64,000 nucleotides of DNA from an uncultured Sphaerochaeta sp. (GTDB lineage Bacteria > Spirochaetota > Spirochaetia > Sphaerochaetales > Sphaerochaetaceae), in NCBI RefSeq assembly GCF_963676285.1, contig NZ_OY781063.1, positions 1,488,001 through 1,552,000 on the forward strand. The letters are read 5' to 3'. Under the pieces are notes generated by a model. It made no database searches and had not been told where the DNA came from. It saw only the letters and a program-made list of their open reading frames with translations. This document shows positions 25,196 to 33,237 of the stretch, piece after piece. Within the stretch, counting starts at the first letter, position 1. Each line of letters starts with the position of its first letter. Position numbers and translations under genes: made by a program.

Positions 25196-27517
25196 CTATT
25201 CTATAGTTGCTTCCAACTCACCACCTGAGAAGGAGACAAGAGTCCCCTTCTCTGTTTTTTCCAACGATCCCATTGAGATTTTTTCAACACCCCGTTCGTT
25301 GTGCAGGAACACAGTCCAAGGACCCAAGTTTCCTTTTGCCTTCACATGATAGATCCCATCCTTACGGAGGATCATACACTCTGCAACAATCGCTCCCTTC
25401 GCGTTATATATCTGAGATTCAGCACTCCTGCCTTCATCCAGTGCAAAGAGATGGAAGGTAACATCGCGAGCGAAATCATAATCACAGGACTGCGTTTCCT
25501 TTCCAACGGGAATGAGTGAGTTAGGACGTGCAAAGAGCGGTAAACTGAAGTAGTCATACGTCTCCCTGAAGTACCTCCCTCCTCTTACCTCTTCCCCACT
25601 GAGGAGATGGGTCCACCTGCCCTCTGGCAGATAGTAGGAAGCTGTGCTGCGTTCATTGAAAATGGGGGCAACCATCAGGCTCTCTCCCAACAAGTACTGT
25701 CGATCAAGATAGATGCATGCCGGGTCATCCGGGAATTCAAGCATCATGGAGCGCATCATGGGAATACCCTCCTGATGCGTCTTGTTTGCCATTGCATAGA
25801 GGTAGGGCATCAGAGTACATTTCAGTTCTACAAAATACTTCAGCACCTCACAGGCCTCCTCCCCGAAATCCCATGGGACACGATAGGACTCATTGCCATG
25901 CAATCGGCTATGAGATGAGAGTAGTCCAAACGCTACCCAACGCTTGAAAAGATCAGGTGTGGCAGTCTGCTCGAACCCTCCAATATCATGACTCCAGTAC
26001 CCGAAGCCGGAAAGTGACAGCGACAAGCCTCCTCTCAGGCTCTCAGCCATTGATTCATAGGTTGCTGAGCAATCACCACCCCAATGCACGGGAAACTTCT
26101 GCCCACCGACTGTTGCTGAACGAGCGAAGACCAAGGCTTCTCCCTTCCCACGTTTCTCTTCCAACAATGAAAAAACTGTCTCGTTGTAGAGATAGGTATA
26201 GTAGTTGTGCATCTTCTCAGGGTCGCTTCCGTCATAATATACAACCTCGGTAGGAATACGTTCACCAAAGTCAGTCTTGAACGTATCTACTCCCATGTCC
26301 AATAAGCTTTCCAATTTACCACGGTACCAGGAGACCGCTTCTGAATTGGTGAAGTCCACCAATCCCATGCCAGCCTGCCAGCGGTCCCACTGCCAGATAC
26401 CGCCATCTCGCTTCTTTACCAGATAGCCATGTTCCATACCCTCTGTGAACATTTCCGATTTTTGGGCTATATAGGGATTGATCCATACACAGACTTTCAA
26501 TCCTCGCTCATGCAAGCCTTTCAGCATTGCCTTGGGATCGGGGAACTGCCTGTCATCCCAGGTAAAGTCCACCCACTGGAACTCCCGCATCCAGAAACAA
26601 TCAAAATGGAAAACCTGTAGAGGAATCTTCCTCTCAGCCATGCCATCAATGAAATGGTGCACGGTCTTCTCATCATAGTCAGTGACAAATGAAGTACTCA
26701 ACCAGAGGCCAAAAGACCAAGGGGGTACAAGTGCAGGTCTTCCGCTCAACTGGGTATACCGCCTAAGGACTTCCTTGCCAGTTTTGCCAGCGATCAGGTA
26801 GTAATCCAGGCACTCACCGGGTACTGAGAACTGCACAGAAGTAACAACCTCACTCCCTACCTCGAAGGATACCTTACCAGGGTTGGCAACCAGCACTCCA
26901 TACCCCTGTGATGAGAGATAAAAAGGAATATTCTTATAGGCTTGTTCGCTGCTTGTTCCCCCATCCTCGTTCCAGATATCGACCACCTGTCCATTCTTGA
27001 CAAATGGAGTAAAACGTTCCCCCAGTCCATAGATTGCCTCACCGACCGAGAGATTGAGATAGTCACTCTGGTAAGTTTTTCCGTCATCAGACTGAAAATG
27101 TCCACTGAGTTTTCCAGGAGAAGAGGTCAGATACCGGCCATCATACTGGTAGGTCAGATCACAAGGGCCAAAGAGGGGAATGGTTACCTGTAAAGAACCA
27201 GCGTTCACCGAAAGCTGCCCATCCTGCTCCTCTTCATAGGTAAGTGCTGCAGGATCGTCCTCCAATAGCTCAAAGAAGGGACCATCGTTCCTTGCTCCCT
27301 TGTAATGGTAGGTGCGGATATGCAGAACCCCTTCCAAAGGACTGCTGATCTCAGTCGTGATCACAGGGGTGTTCAGCGTTGCTCCCCGAAACTCAATCGG
27401 TTTGACAGCTGCATAGATTACTATCTTCCCATCCAACTTCTGGATATCAACAATCTCCCGTTTGGGAAGATGGCGAATATGTTTTTGTATGTTCCAGTAC
27501 CCGTCTCTAAATTTCAT
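25196..27517 (-). CDS. yicI: Alpha-xylosidase, GH31 (YicI type)
   Basis: A 773-residue enzyme, almost the exact length of E. coli YicI (772). The nucleophile aspartate is in KTDFGERIPTE (about 415) and the acid/base aspartate in HWGGDCSATYESM (about 480). The N-terminal beta-sandwich and the characteristic GLGERFTPFVKNGQ insertion are present. It cleaves alpha-1,6-xylosyl units such as isoprimeverose from xyloglucan oligosaccharides. There is no signal peptide, so it is cytoplasmic and acts after uptake. It is the last gene of the ABC operon, 28 bases after the second permease, with GGGAG before the ATG. Confidence 0.94.
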   Translation of the reverse strand: MKFRDGYWNIQKHIRHLPKREIVDIQKLDGKIVIYAAVKPIEFRGATLNTPVITTEISSPLEGVLHIRTYHYKGARNDGPFFELLEDDPAALTYEEEQDGQLSVNAGSLQVTIPLFGPCDLTYQYDGRYLTSSPGKLSGHFQSDDGKTYQSDYLNLSVGEAIYGLGERFTPFVKNGQVVDIWNEDGGTSSEQAYKNIPFYLSSQGYGVLVANPGKVSFEVGSEVVTSVQFSVPGECLDYYLIAGKTGKEVLRRYTQLSGRPALVPPWSFGLWLSTSFVTDYDEKTVHHFIDGMAERKIPLQVFHFDCFWMREFQWVDFTWDDRQFPDPKAMLKGLHERGLKVCVWINPYIAQKSEMFTEGMEHGYLVKKRDGGIWQWDRWQAGMGLVDFTNSEAVSWYRGKLESLLDMGVDTFKTDFGERIPTEVVYYDGSDPEKMHNYYTYLYNETVFSLLEEKRGKGEALVFARSATVGGQKFPVHWGGDCSATYESMAESLRGGLSLSLSGFGYWSHDIGGFEQTATPDLFKRWVAFGLLSSHSRLHGNESYRVPWDFGEEACEVLKYFVELKCTLMPYLYAMANKTHQEGIPMMRSMMLEFPDDPACIYLDRQYLLGESLMVAPIFNERSTASYYLPEGRWTHLLSGEEVRGGRYFRETYDYFSLPLFARPNSLIPVGKETQSCDYDFARDVTFHLFALDEGRSAESQIYNAKGAIVAECMILRKDGIYHVKAKGNLGPWTVFLHNERGVEKISMGSLEKTEKGTLVSFSGGELEATIE

Positions 27518-27545
27518 AGTATATCTCCCTATTTCTCGGTTTTAC

Positions 27546-28379
27546 TCAGGTCTTGACCGCGCCTGCCACCATTCCCTTGATGATGTACCGCTGCAGGCTT
27601 AGATAGAAAATGATGGCTGGAAGAATGGTCAGAAGGACTCCTGCCATCGCATAGTTCCAATCGACTTTGTAGAGGCCAAAGAAGTTATATGCAGCCAATT
27701 GCAATGTCAGTGATTTCTTTGAGCCACTGAGCACGAGCAGAGGAAGCAAGAAATCATTCCACATCCACATGGTGTTGATGACAACAACCGAGACCGTAAC
27801 CGGCTGTAATAGCGGGAAAATTATCTGAAAGAATGCCCTAAGTGGGGAAGCCCCATCAATCATGGCACAGTCATCCAGTTCCTGGGGCACCGATTTAACT
27901 GCTCCATGATACATAAACAGAGCAAGCGAAGCACCAAGACCCCAATACAAGACACCCAATCCAAGGGGAGATCCTATGAGATGCAGTTCCTTGGCGACTT
28001 TAACCAAGGAGATCATGAAAGAGTGGAACGGTATCATCATGGGGGCAATAAGCACCATGAAAATGACAAAACTGTAGCGTGTTTTCGTCCTGCTGAGACG
28101 ATACCCTGCAAGAGAGCTCACCAATACTACGCCACACACCCCAACAACCGTAGCAATCAACGTATTAAGGAAGTACTGGGGGTAGTTCATGATGCGAAAA
28201 GCATTGGTAAAGTTTTCAAATACAAGTCGGGTGGGAAGAGCCAGTACATTACTGGTAATTTCACTAAAGGTCTTGAACGAGTTGATCAAAACAAGAAACA
28301 AGGGATACAGGTATCCTACTGCAATGATACTGAGCACCACGGTGGTAAGAGAGGATGCGAGAGACCTGCGCTTTTTCAT
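27546..28379 (-). CDS. Sugar ABC transporter permease, MalG type
   Basis: A 277-residue inner-membrane permease with six hydrophobic segments. The cytoplasmic EAA loop is readable as QELDDCAMIDGASPLRAFF followed by FPLLQP, and the C-terminus has the MalG-type RYIIKGMVAGAVK. It forms the translocation channel with the upstream permease. The two genes overlap by 4 bases (ATGA). No ATPase gene is in the operon, so a shared MsmK/UgpC-type ATPase encoded elsewhere is needed. The likely cargo is an alpha-xyloside oligosaccharide, from the YicI neighbour. Confidence 0.92.
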   Translation of the reverse strand: MKKRRSLASSLTTVVLSIIAVGYLYPLFLVLINSFKTFSEITSNVLALPTRLVFENFTNAFRIMNYPQYFLNTLIATVVGVCGVVLVSSLAGYRLSRTKTRYSFVIFMVLIAPMMIPFHSFMISLVKVAKELHLIGSPLGLGVLYWGLGASLALFMYHGAVKSVPQELDDCAMIDGASPLRAFFQIIFPLLQPVTVSVVVINTMWMWNDFLLPLLVLSGSKKSLTLQLAAYNFFGLYKVDWNYAMAGVLLTILPAIIFYLSLQRYIIKGMVAGAVKT

Positions 28380-29266
28380 ACTTCAACCTCCCTTTGCTTG
28401 AACATCCTGACCTGGAAGAGTGATAGGATAAGAATGATCAGGAAGAGAATGACCGATTTGGCAGTACCATACCCAAAGCGATTGATCACGAATGCTGTTC
28501 GGTAGATATCCAAGGCAATGGTGGTCGTGGAGTTCCCAGGCCCACCGTTGGTTAGGCTGAATATGACATCGAAGGCTTTCAAGCCATTTGAGAGTGAGTG
28601 AAAGACACTTACCGTAATCGAGGGCATGATAAGTGGCAAGGTAACCCTGAAAAAACGACCAACTGCTGAAGCCCCATCGATCATGGCAGCTTCGATAAGA
28701 TCGCGGGGAACCGTCTGTAATCCAGCTATATAAACCACCAGATAGAATCCCAGAGAATGCCACACAGAGACCATCAGGACGCTGAAATAAACCAACTTTA
28801 CATCCCCAAGCCAACTGAACATGAAAAACTCCAAACCAGTAATCTGAAAAAAGGACTCAAACCCAGCTGAGAAGATAAATCGCCAGATATATCCGATGAT
28901 GATCAGGCTGATGATATTCGGTACGTAGTATGCAGCCCGCAGGGTATTCTTTCCCTTGAGATCACTATCCAGAAGGACTGCAAGTAGAAGAGCCGTAATA
29001 TTGGTTACAATCACGGACCCCAGTGTCAGGCGGAGGGTAAAACCAAAGGCCTTCCACATATCCAGGTCATCAAGTATTAATTCCTTGTAGTTCTCCAATC
29101 CGATGAAGGTCTGGGCTCGGTCCAGCCCATTCCATTTGGTGAATGAAGAGAACACACTCATTAAAAAAGGAATCTCAACAGAGATGAGTATTGCAACTAG
29201 GGCTGGAAGGGTGAATCCAATAAAAACCATCGCCCTAGAGAGTTGTTTTCGCTTCAATGGTGTCAT
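28376..29266 (-). CDS. Sugar ABC transporter permease, MalF type
   Basis: A 296-residue permease with six membrane segments and the EAA motif DLIEAAMIDGASAVGRFF followed by TLPLIMPS. The ATG at 29266 (MTPLKRKQ) fits the family length; the longer frame upstream runs through the intergenic hairpin and is rejected. It lies 58 bases downstream of the binding-protein gene, with a strong stem-loop between them that may lower permease relative to binding-protein expression. Its 3' end overlaps the second permease by 4 bases. Confidence 0.92.
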   Translation of the reverse strand: MTPLKRKQLSRAMVFIGFTLPALVAILISVEIPFLMSVFSSFTKWNGLDRAQTFIGLENYKELILDDLDMWKAFGFTLRLTLGSVIVTNITALLLAVLLDSDLKGKNTLRAAYYVPNIISLIIIGYIWRFIFSAGFESFFQITGLEFFMFSWLGDVKLVYFSVLMVSVWHSLGFYLVVYIAGLQTVPRDLIEAAMIDGASAVGRFFRVTLPLIMPSITVSVFHSLSNGLKAFDVIFSLTNGGPGNSTTTIALDIYRTAFVINRFGYGTAKSVILFLIILILSLFQVRMFKQREVEV

Positions 29267-29279
29267 ATTGTATACCTGG

Positions 29280-29305
29280 TGGCCGGAAGGAGACCCTTCC
29301 GGCCA
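29280..29305 (-). repeat. Intercistronic stem-loop between binding protein and permease genes
   Basis: TGGCCGGAAGG and CCTTCCGGCCA form a perfect 11-bp GC-rich stem with a four-base loop and no T-run. Stems at this position commonly protect the abundant binding-protein mRNA, as in malE-malF. Confidence 0.75.
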
Positions 29306-29324
29306 GTGTCGATGATTAATTTCT

Positions 29325-30581
29325 CTAGAAAGCAGCCTTGGCAATCTTGGTATAGGCAGCATCAAGTGCATCCAAGGTCTCTGCACGGTCAGTCAGACCT
29401 GCACAATATCCCTGGAGAATGGCACCAAGCTGTTGCTCTGTTCCGGTGGGGAACATCTGGTAGAACCAAGGGTATCCCGGGACTCCTTCACCCAGCATAG
29501 CGGTTGTGGACTCAGCGATCTGGGAGTCGGGAGCTGCTGCGCCCTTGATCGGGGAGAGTTGCTTGACCTGACCAGGGATCCAGTTTCTTCCATACTCACT
29601 CGTGGTAAGCCACTCTAGCCAAGCAAGGGATTCCTCAAGATTCTCCCCATCCTTGGCAATACGGATTGTCTGGTTGGAATCAAACATAAGACCAGCAGTC
29701 TCTGCATTGTTTCCGGTAGGACCAACCAAGAAACCAAGCTCCACTTCTGGATTGGTCTTTCTAATTGAATCCTCGGCCCAGTTACCTTGGTGAATCATTG
29801 CAACCTTACCGGTTGCAAGGGCAGAGGTCTGGTCATTGAAGTCTGATTCATTAGGCTTGGGGCCACCATACTCACCAATGAGGTCAAGAAGGTCAAAGAC
29901 CTGACTCATCTCGGGGATATCCTTGAACTTGAGCTTGCCGGTATTCAGCATGCTTACAAAGTTCTCATATCCGCCATAGTTCTCAACAGGAACATTTGCA
30001 ATGGCCTGCCATGCAGTCTGGGGAAGTACCCAGAACTCCTTGAAGCCGGTCGCAAAGGGCTGTACACCATTTGCCTGCAATTTCTTTGCTACGGCCTCGA
30101 ACTCATCCAATGTCCTTGGTAGTGTGGTAATTCCATTCTCTTCAAATACCTGTTTGTTATAGATGAAGGAGTGCGATTGCACAAGGAATGGATAGCCAAG
30201 CACCCTGCCATCAACCGTGACACCCTGTAGAGCAGAAGGTTCCAACTCCTGGATGAACGCTTCATCGGTCAAGTCATAGACATAGTCCTTATACGTTGAG
30301 TTGTCTGCATAGGCACTACTCATGAAGATATCAGGGACATCGCCACTATTCAGACGGCTGGTCAACACTGAACGATAATCAGTCTGAAGGACAGTGATAT
30401 CCAGGGTAACACCGGTTTCTGCCTTATACGCAGCTACCATGTCATTGTACTGCTCTGCCAGCTCTGGGCTGTAGAAAAGAACGTTAAGAGTCGGGGGTCC
30501 GGCTTTTTCTTCCTGCCCTGCTGCGATGAGCGGGGAGAAAGCAAGAAGCAGGACCAAGAGTGTGAACAACAATTTTTTCAT
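29325..30581 (-). CDS. Sugar ABC transporter substrate-binding protein
   Basis: A 418-residue family 1 (MalE/UgpB-like) binding protein. The signal peptide is MKKLLFTLLVLLLAFSPLIAAG, followed by a polar linker. The body shows the usual segments NVLFYSPELAEQYNDMVAAY, GDVPDIFMSSAY, YPFLVQSHSFIYNKQVFEENG and ATGKVAMIHQGNWA. No lipobox cysteine is visible. The ATG at 30581 has AAAGGAGA. It is the first gene of the operon binding protein-permease-permease-yicI, so it probably binds xyloglucan-derived or other alpha-xylosyl oligosaccharides. It is divergent from the LacI regulator. Confidence 0.92.
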   Translation of the reverse strand: MKKLLFTLLVLLLAFSPLIAAGQEEKAGPPTLNVLFYSPELAEQYNDMVAAYKAETGVTLDITVLQTDYRSVLTSRLNSGDVPDIFMSSAYADNSTYKDYVYDLTDEAFIQELEPSALQGVTVDGRVLGYPFLVQSHSFIYNKQVFEENGITTLPRTLDEFEAVAKKLQANGVQPFATGFKEFWVLPQTAWQAIANVPVENYGGYENFVSMLNTGKLKFKDIPEMSQVFDLLDLIGEYGGPKPNESDFNDQTSALATGKVAMIHQGNWAEDSIRKTNPEVELGFLVGPTGNNAETAGLMFDSNQTIRIAKDGENLEESLAWLEWLTTSEYGRNWIPGQVKQLSPIKGAAAPDSQIAESTTAMLGEGVPGYPWFYQMFPTGTEQQLGAILQGYCAGLTDRAETLDALDAAYTKIAKAAF

Positions 30582-30624
30582 AAGAAATCTCCTTTTTTGG
30601 TTCCAAGGTCCCAATACTATGGTA

Positions 30625-30660
30625 TGTTATACGTATAACACACGGATATATGGTTGTCAA
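30625..30660 (-). promoter_or_regulatory. Promoter of the alpha-xyloside operon with a perfect LacI-type operator
   Basis: On the minus strand TTGACA (30655-30660) is followed after 17 bases by TATACG (30632-30637). The perfect 16-base palindrome TGTTATACGTATAACA (30625-30640), with the central CG typical of LacI-family operators, covers the -10. The divergent LacI-type protein is the obvious ligand, giving simple occlusion of the promoter. Confidence 0.8.
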
Positions 30661-30714
30661 TAAAATCATTCTCGTGCGAATATGAGGAAAATCATTTCCT
30701 AAATCTGAGGAGCT

Positions 30715-31806
30715 ATGGGCCTTACACAGAAAGAAATTGCACGGAACCTAGGAATTTCCTACATGACGGTTAATCGTGCATTGAATAATAATGGGTATGT
30801 CTCAAAGGAACTGCGGGAGAAAATCCTCTCCTATGCAAAAGAAATGGGCTATGAACCCCACCGAGCAAGCCAGGTACTGGTACGAAACACGACCAGAACC
30901 ATTGCACTCTTTTCCTCCACGCTCCCTGAGTATTTCTGGGAGGAAGTGGATAAGGGCGTACGAGCAGCTGCAGCACAGTTGAGAGCGTTCAACTATGAAG
31001 TGCACTACCATAGGATCCCAGAGCTCGACACAGATGCCTACCTTAGGGAGTTGGAGAGAGAGATCAATCGGGGTGTCGATGGAATAGCAGTGGTTAATCA
31101 GCGCAAATACCGCATGGGTACCATTCTTCACAGGATTGAGGAAGCTGGAATTCCCTATGTCACCTTCAATGTCGATGCCCCAAAAAGCAAACGACTCTGT
31201 TACATAGGTTCAGACTACCAAGCTGGTGGCAGACTTGCTGCAGACTTCATTGCAAGAACCCTGCAACTGTCACCCAAGAAAGAGGTACTCGTCCTGCAAT
31301 GTAATGAGGAACTCTACTCGCTGCATAAAGAGCCCGATATCAACAAGATGCGGCTTGAGGGGTTTCTCTCCCTCATGCAATCGGTCTTTCCTGAAATCAC
31401 GGTACATGTAGAGTATTTCGATACCCGTTTGCAGGTTGGGTACAAGGACAACCAAATCCTAAACCTGGTTCAACAGTACAGAGACAAGGTACAAGCGATG
31501 TACCTCATCCCTGCTTTCAACACAGACTTTGTCAGGGCCTTGGAAACCACCCAAACAAAGGAAATGATCACGGTCCTGCATGACCTGGACACTGTCTCCA
31601 TCCACCAACTGCAAACAAGACTACTCTCAGCAGTAATACACCAGAGCCCTACCCTTCAAGGATATTACACAGTAAAAACATTGGAGCAGATCATTGAACA
31701 GAAAGTCGCAAAACCACTTCCTACTGTAGAGATCGACCACAACCTTGTCCTTACCGAAAACAGGGACCTAATCCAAGGAATCCTGGCAACGCGACTTATG
31801 CACTAA
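30715..31806 (+). CDS. LacI-family transcriptional regulator
   Basis: A 363-residue regulator. The helix-turn-helix and hinge occupy residues 2-60 (LTQKEIARNLGISYMTVNRAL, then SYAKEMGYEPHRAS). A periplasmic-binding-protein-like effector domain fills the rest (RTIALFSSTLPEYFWEEV, CYIGSDYQAGGRLAADFI). The domain pairing suggests a sugar-responsive repressor. It is divergent from the alpha-xyloside ABC operon and the palindrome in the spacer is its likely operator. GAGGAG lies only two bases before the ATG, so initiation may be inefficient. Confidence 0.93.
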   Translation: MGLTQKEIARNLGISYMTVNRALNNNGYVSKELREKILSYAKEMGYEPHRASQVLVRNTTRTIALFSSTLPEYFWEEVDKGVRAAAAQLRAFNYEVHYHRIPELDTDAYLRELEREINRGVDGIAVVNQRKYRMGTILHRIEEAGIPYVTFNVDAPKSKRLCYIGSDYQAGGRLAADFIARTLQLSPKKEVLVLQCNEELYSLHKEPDINKMRLEGFLSLMQSVFPEITVHVEYFDTRLQVGYKDNQILNLVQQYRDKVQAMYLIPAFNTDFVRALETTQTKEMITVLHDLDTVSIHQLQTRLLSAVIHQSPTLQGYYTVKTLEQIIEQKVAKPLPTVEIDHNLVLTENRDLIQGILATRLMH

Positions 31807-31810
31807 ATGA

Positions 31811-32656
31811 TCAATAGTAGTACGTTATCTGGACATCCCTTCCATCAAAGTAAAGCAAATCACCTTGAGGGTAGTGCCATGTTGCCCTAAGCCGAGTGGG
31901 AACACGCAGACCATCCTGGATTACATACTCACCACACTCTGCGCTCCAGGGAACCTGTTCAAGAGACCCGTCCATAGAGGCCGCCATTCTATCCTCGGTA
32001 GAAAAGACCAGCATCTCACCTTTTTCAGAGAAGGTAAAAACGCCCGATACCTCCATTCCATAGGCTTTCATCGTTGCTTTTGCATGGGTGTCATCTATTG
32101 CCTCCCAGGACACCATGTCACTGAGTGCAACAGTGGGAAGGAAGAAAGCCTCTGCAAGATAGGTCACCAAACAAGCCTTATCCATATGGCCACCTATTTG
32201 ATTGAATAGCCTAATCCGTTTGGCAAGATACCCCTCCATGGAACCTCTTCCAACGGAGAAGGAATCCAATCCCTGGAAAGGAAGCCCATAGATATGGGAG
32301 TCAATATAGGCAAACCTCAACGGCTCACTTGCATCATTGATCTGTGTGTAATCGATGGAGATGGTAGGCTTATCCACTCCAAGAGAGAAGGGAACATCAG
32401 AGAAGACGGCCTTGAGTCCACTCATCTTCTGCTTTCCAATAAATCCACCTTCAATAAAGAACCGCTGGACAGGAAGGGGATACCCTTCCAATTCCTCGAG
32501 GGTGAATATCTCTTCGTCTGATTCCAGGTTCTGTACGAACTCCTGCTCAATACCTGCAAAGCGCTTCTGCAGTACAGAAGGTGGTAGCAATAACACCAAT
32601 AGAACCACTACAATCACCGCAATAATACTCAATACCACCTTACTCCTCCTCCCCAT
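31811..32656 (-). CDS. DUF6544-like membrane-anchored protein
   Basis: A 281-residue protein with one N-terminal transmembrane helix (VVLSIIAVIVVVLLVLLLPP) and an exported domain of about 250 residues. Segments such as YLAEAFFLPTVALSD, SWEAIDDTHAKATM and GVFTFSEKGEMLVF match the DUF6544/DUF6920 family, which has no established function. Its start overlaps the end of the MarR gene by 17 bases, so it is translated together with that regulator and is probably one of its targets. Confidence 0.72.
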   Translation of the reverse strand: MGRRSKVVLSIIAVIVVVLLVLLLPPSVLQKRFAGIEQEFVQNLESDEEIFTLEELEGYPLPVQRFFIEGGFIGKQKMSGLKAVFSDVPFSLGVDKPTISIDYTQINDASEPLRFAYIDSHIYGLPFQGLDSFSVGRGSMEGYLAKRIRLFNQIGGHMDKACLVTYLAEAFFLPTVALSDMVSWEAIDDTHAKATMKAYGMEVSGVFTFSEKGEMLVFSTEDRMAASMDGSLEQVPWSAECGEYVIQDGLRVPTRLRATWHYPQGDLLYFDGRDVQITYYY

Positions 32657-33098
32657 ATGTATCCTCCATACGTGCCAAGTTCTTCATCCATTGGCTAATA
32701 CTTTCCTGCATCACCATAAGTTTCTCAGTGTCAAAGCCTGTAAAAAAGGATTCGACAAACGCAATTTCATTCTTTTCCCGTGTTTTTAGGTGTGAGAGAC
32801 ACGCCTGTGTTGGTTGCAACAGCACTGTTCTCTTGTCCTCATCAGATCTTGTAAGCTTAAGAAACCCCCGCTTTTCCAATATCAGGGCCATCTTCTTAAT
32901 ATTCTGCCTACTACTCCCTATCTTTTTGGAAAGCTCAGTCAGTGAACACCTCTGGTTCTCACAGGAGAGCAACACTGCCAGAAGCAACCACTGCTTGGTG
33001 GAAACCTGTGCATCAATCTGGTCACCAAGGACCTGCAACCGGTTGGCAACAAGGAAGAGAGAGCCAAATATGTTTGCCTTCATCTCATCATCATTCAT
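32640..33098 (-). CDS. MarR-family transcriptional regulator
   Basis: A 152-residue winged-helix regulator. The recognition region reads CSLTELSKKIGSSRQNIKKMALILEKRGFLKLTRSDEDKR (about 52-90), with flanking dimerisation helices. The ATG at 33098 has AGGAG six bases upstream. Two dyads in its promoter suggest autoregulation. The downstream DUF6544-like gene overlaps it by 17 bases, so both are derepressed together. The inducing ligand is unknown; family members often respond to phenolic compounds or oxidants. Confidence 0.92.
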   Translation of the reverse strand: MNDDEMKANIFGSLFLVANRLQVLGDQIDAQVSTKQWLLLAVLLSCENQRCSLTELSKKIGSSRQNIKKMALILEKRGFLKLTRSDEDKRTVLLQPTQACLSHLKTREKNEIAFVESFFTGFDTEKLMVMQESISQWMKNLARMEDTYGEEE

Positions 33099-33114
33099 CT
33101 TCTACTCCTATTAA

Positions 33115-33157
33115 GTAACTGGTTACGTATTATAGGTAACTAGTTACGTTTATGCAA
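33115..33157 (-). promoter_or_regulatory. MarR promoter with two operator dyads
   Basis: On the minus strand TTGCAT (33152-33157) is followed after 17 bases by a consensus TATAAT (33129-33134). GTAACTAGTTAC (33136-33147, perfect palindrome) fills the spacer. GTAACTGGTTAC (33115-33126) lies just downstream of the -10, 21 bases from the first, which puts both on the same face of the helix. The MarR protein is the likely ligand. Confidence 0.8.
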
Positions 33158-33182
33158 GAGGGCTATGAATATTCTTTTAAAA

Positions 33183-33208
33183 GGGCCCTGGCTTTTACAC
33201 CAAGGCCC
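33183..33208 (-). terminator. Terminator of asnB
   Basis: On the minus strand GGGCCTTGG pairs with CCAGGGCCC (one mismatch) around an eight-base loop, followed by TTTT. It lies 30-55 bases after the asnB stop codon. Confidence 0.75.
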
Positions 33209-33237
33209 AATGTCGTTGCTCATCTGAGCATTATCAT

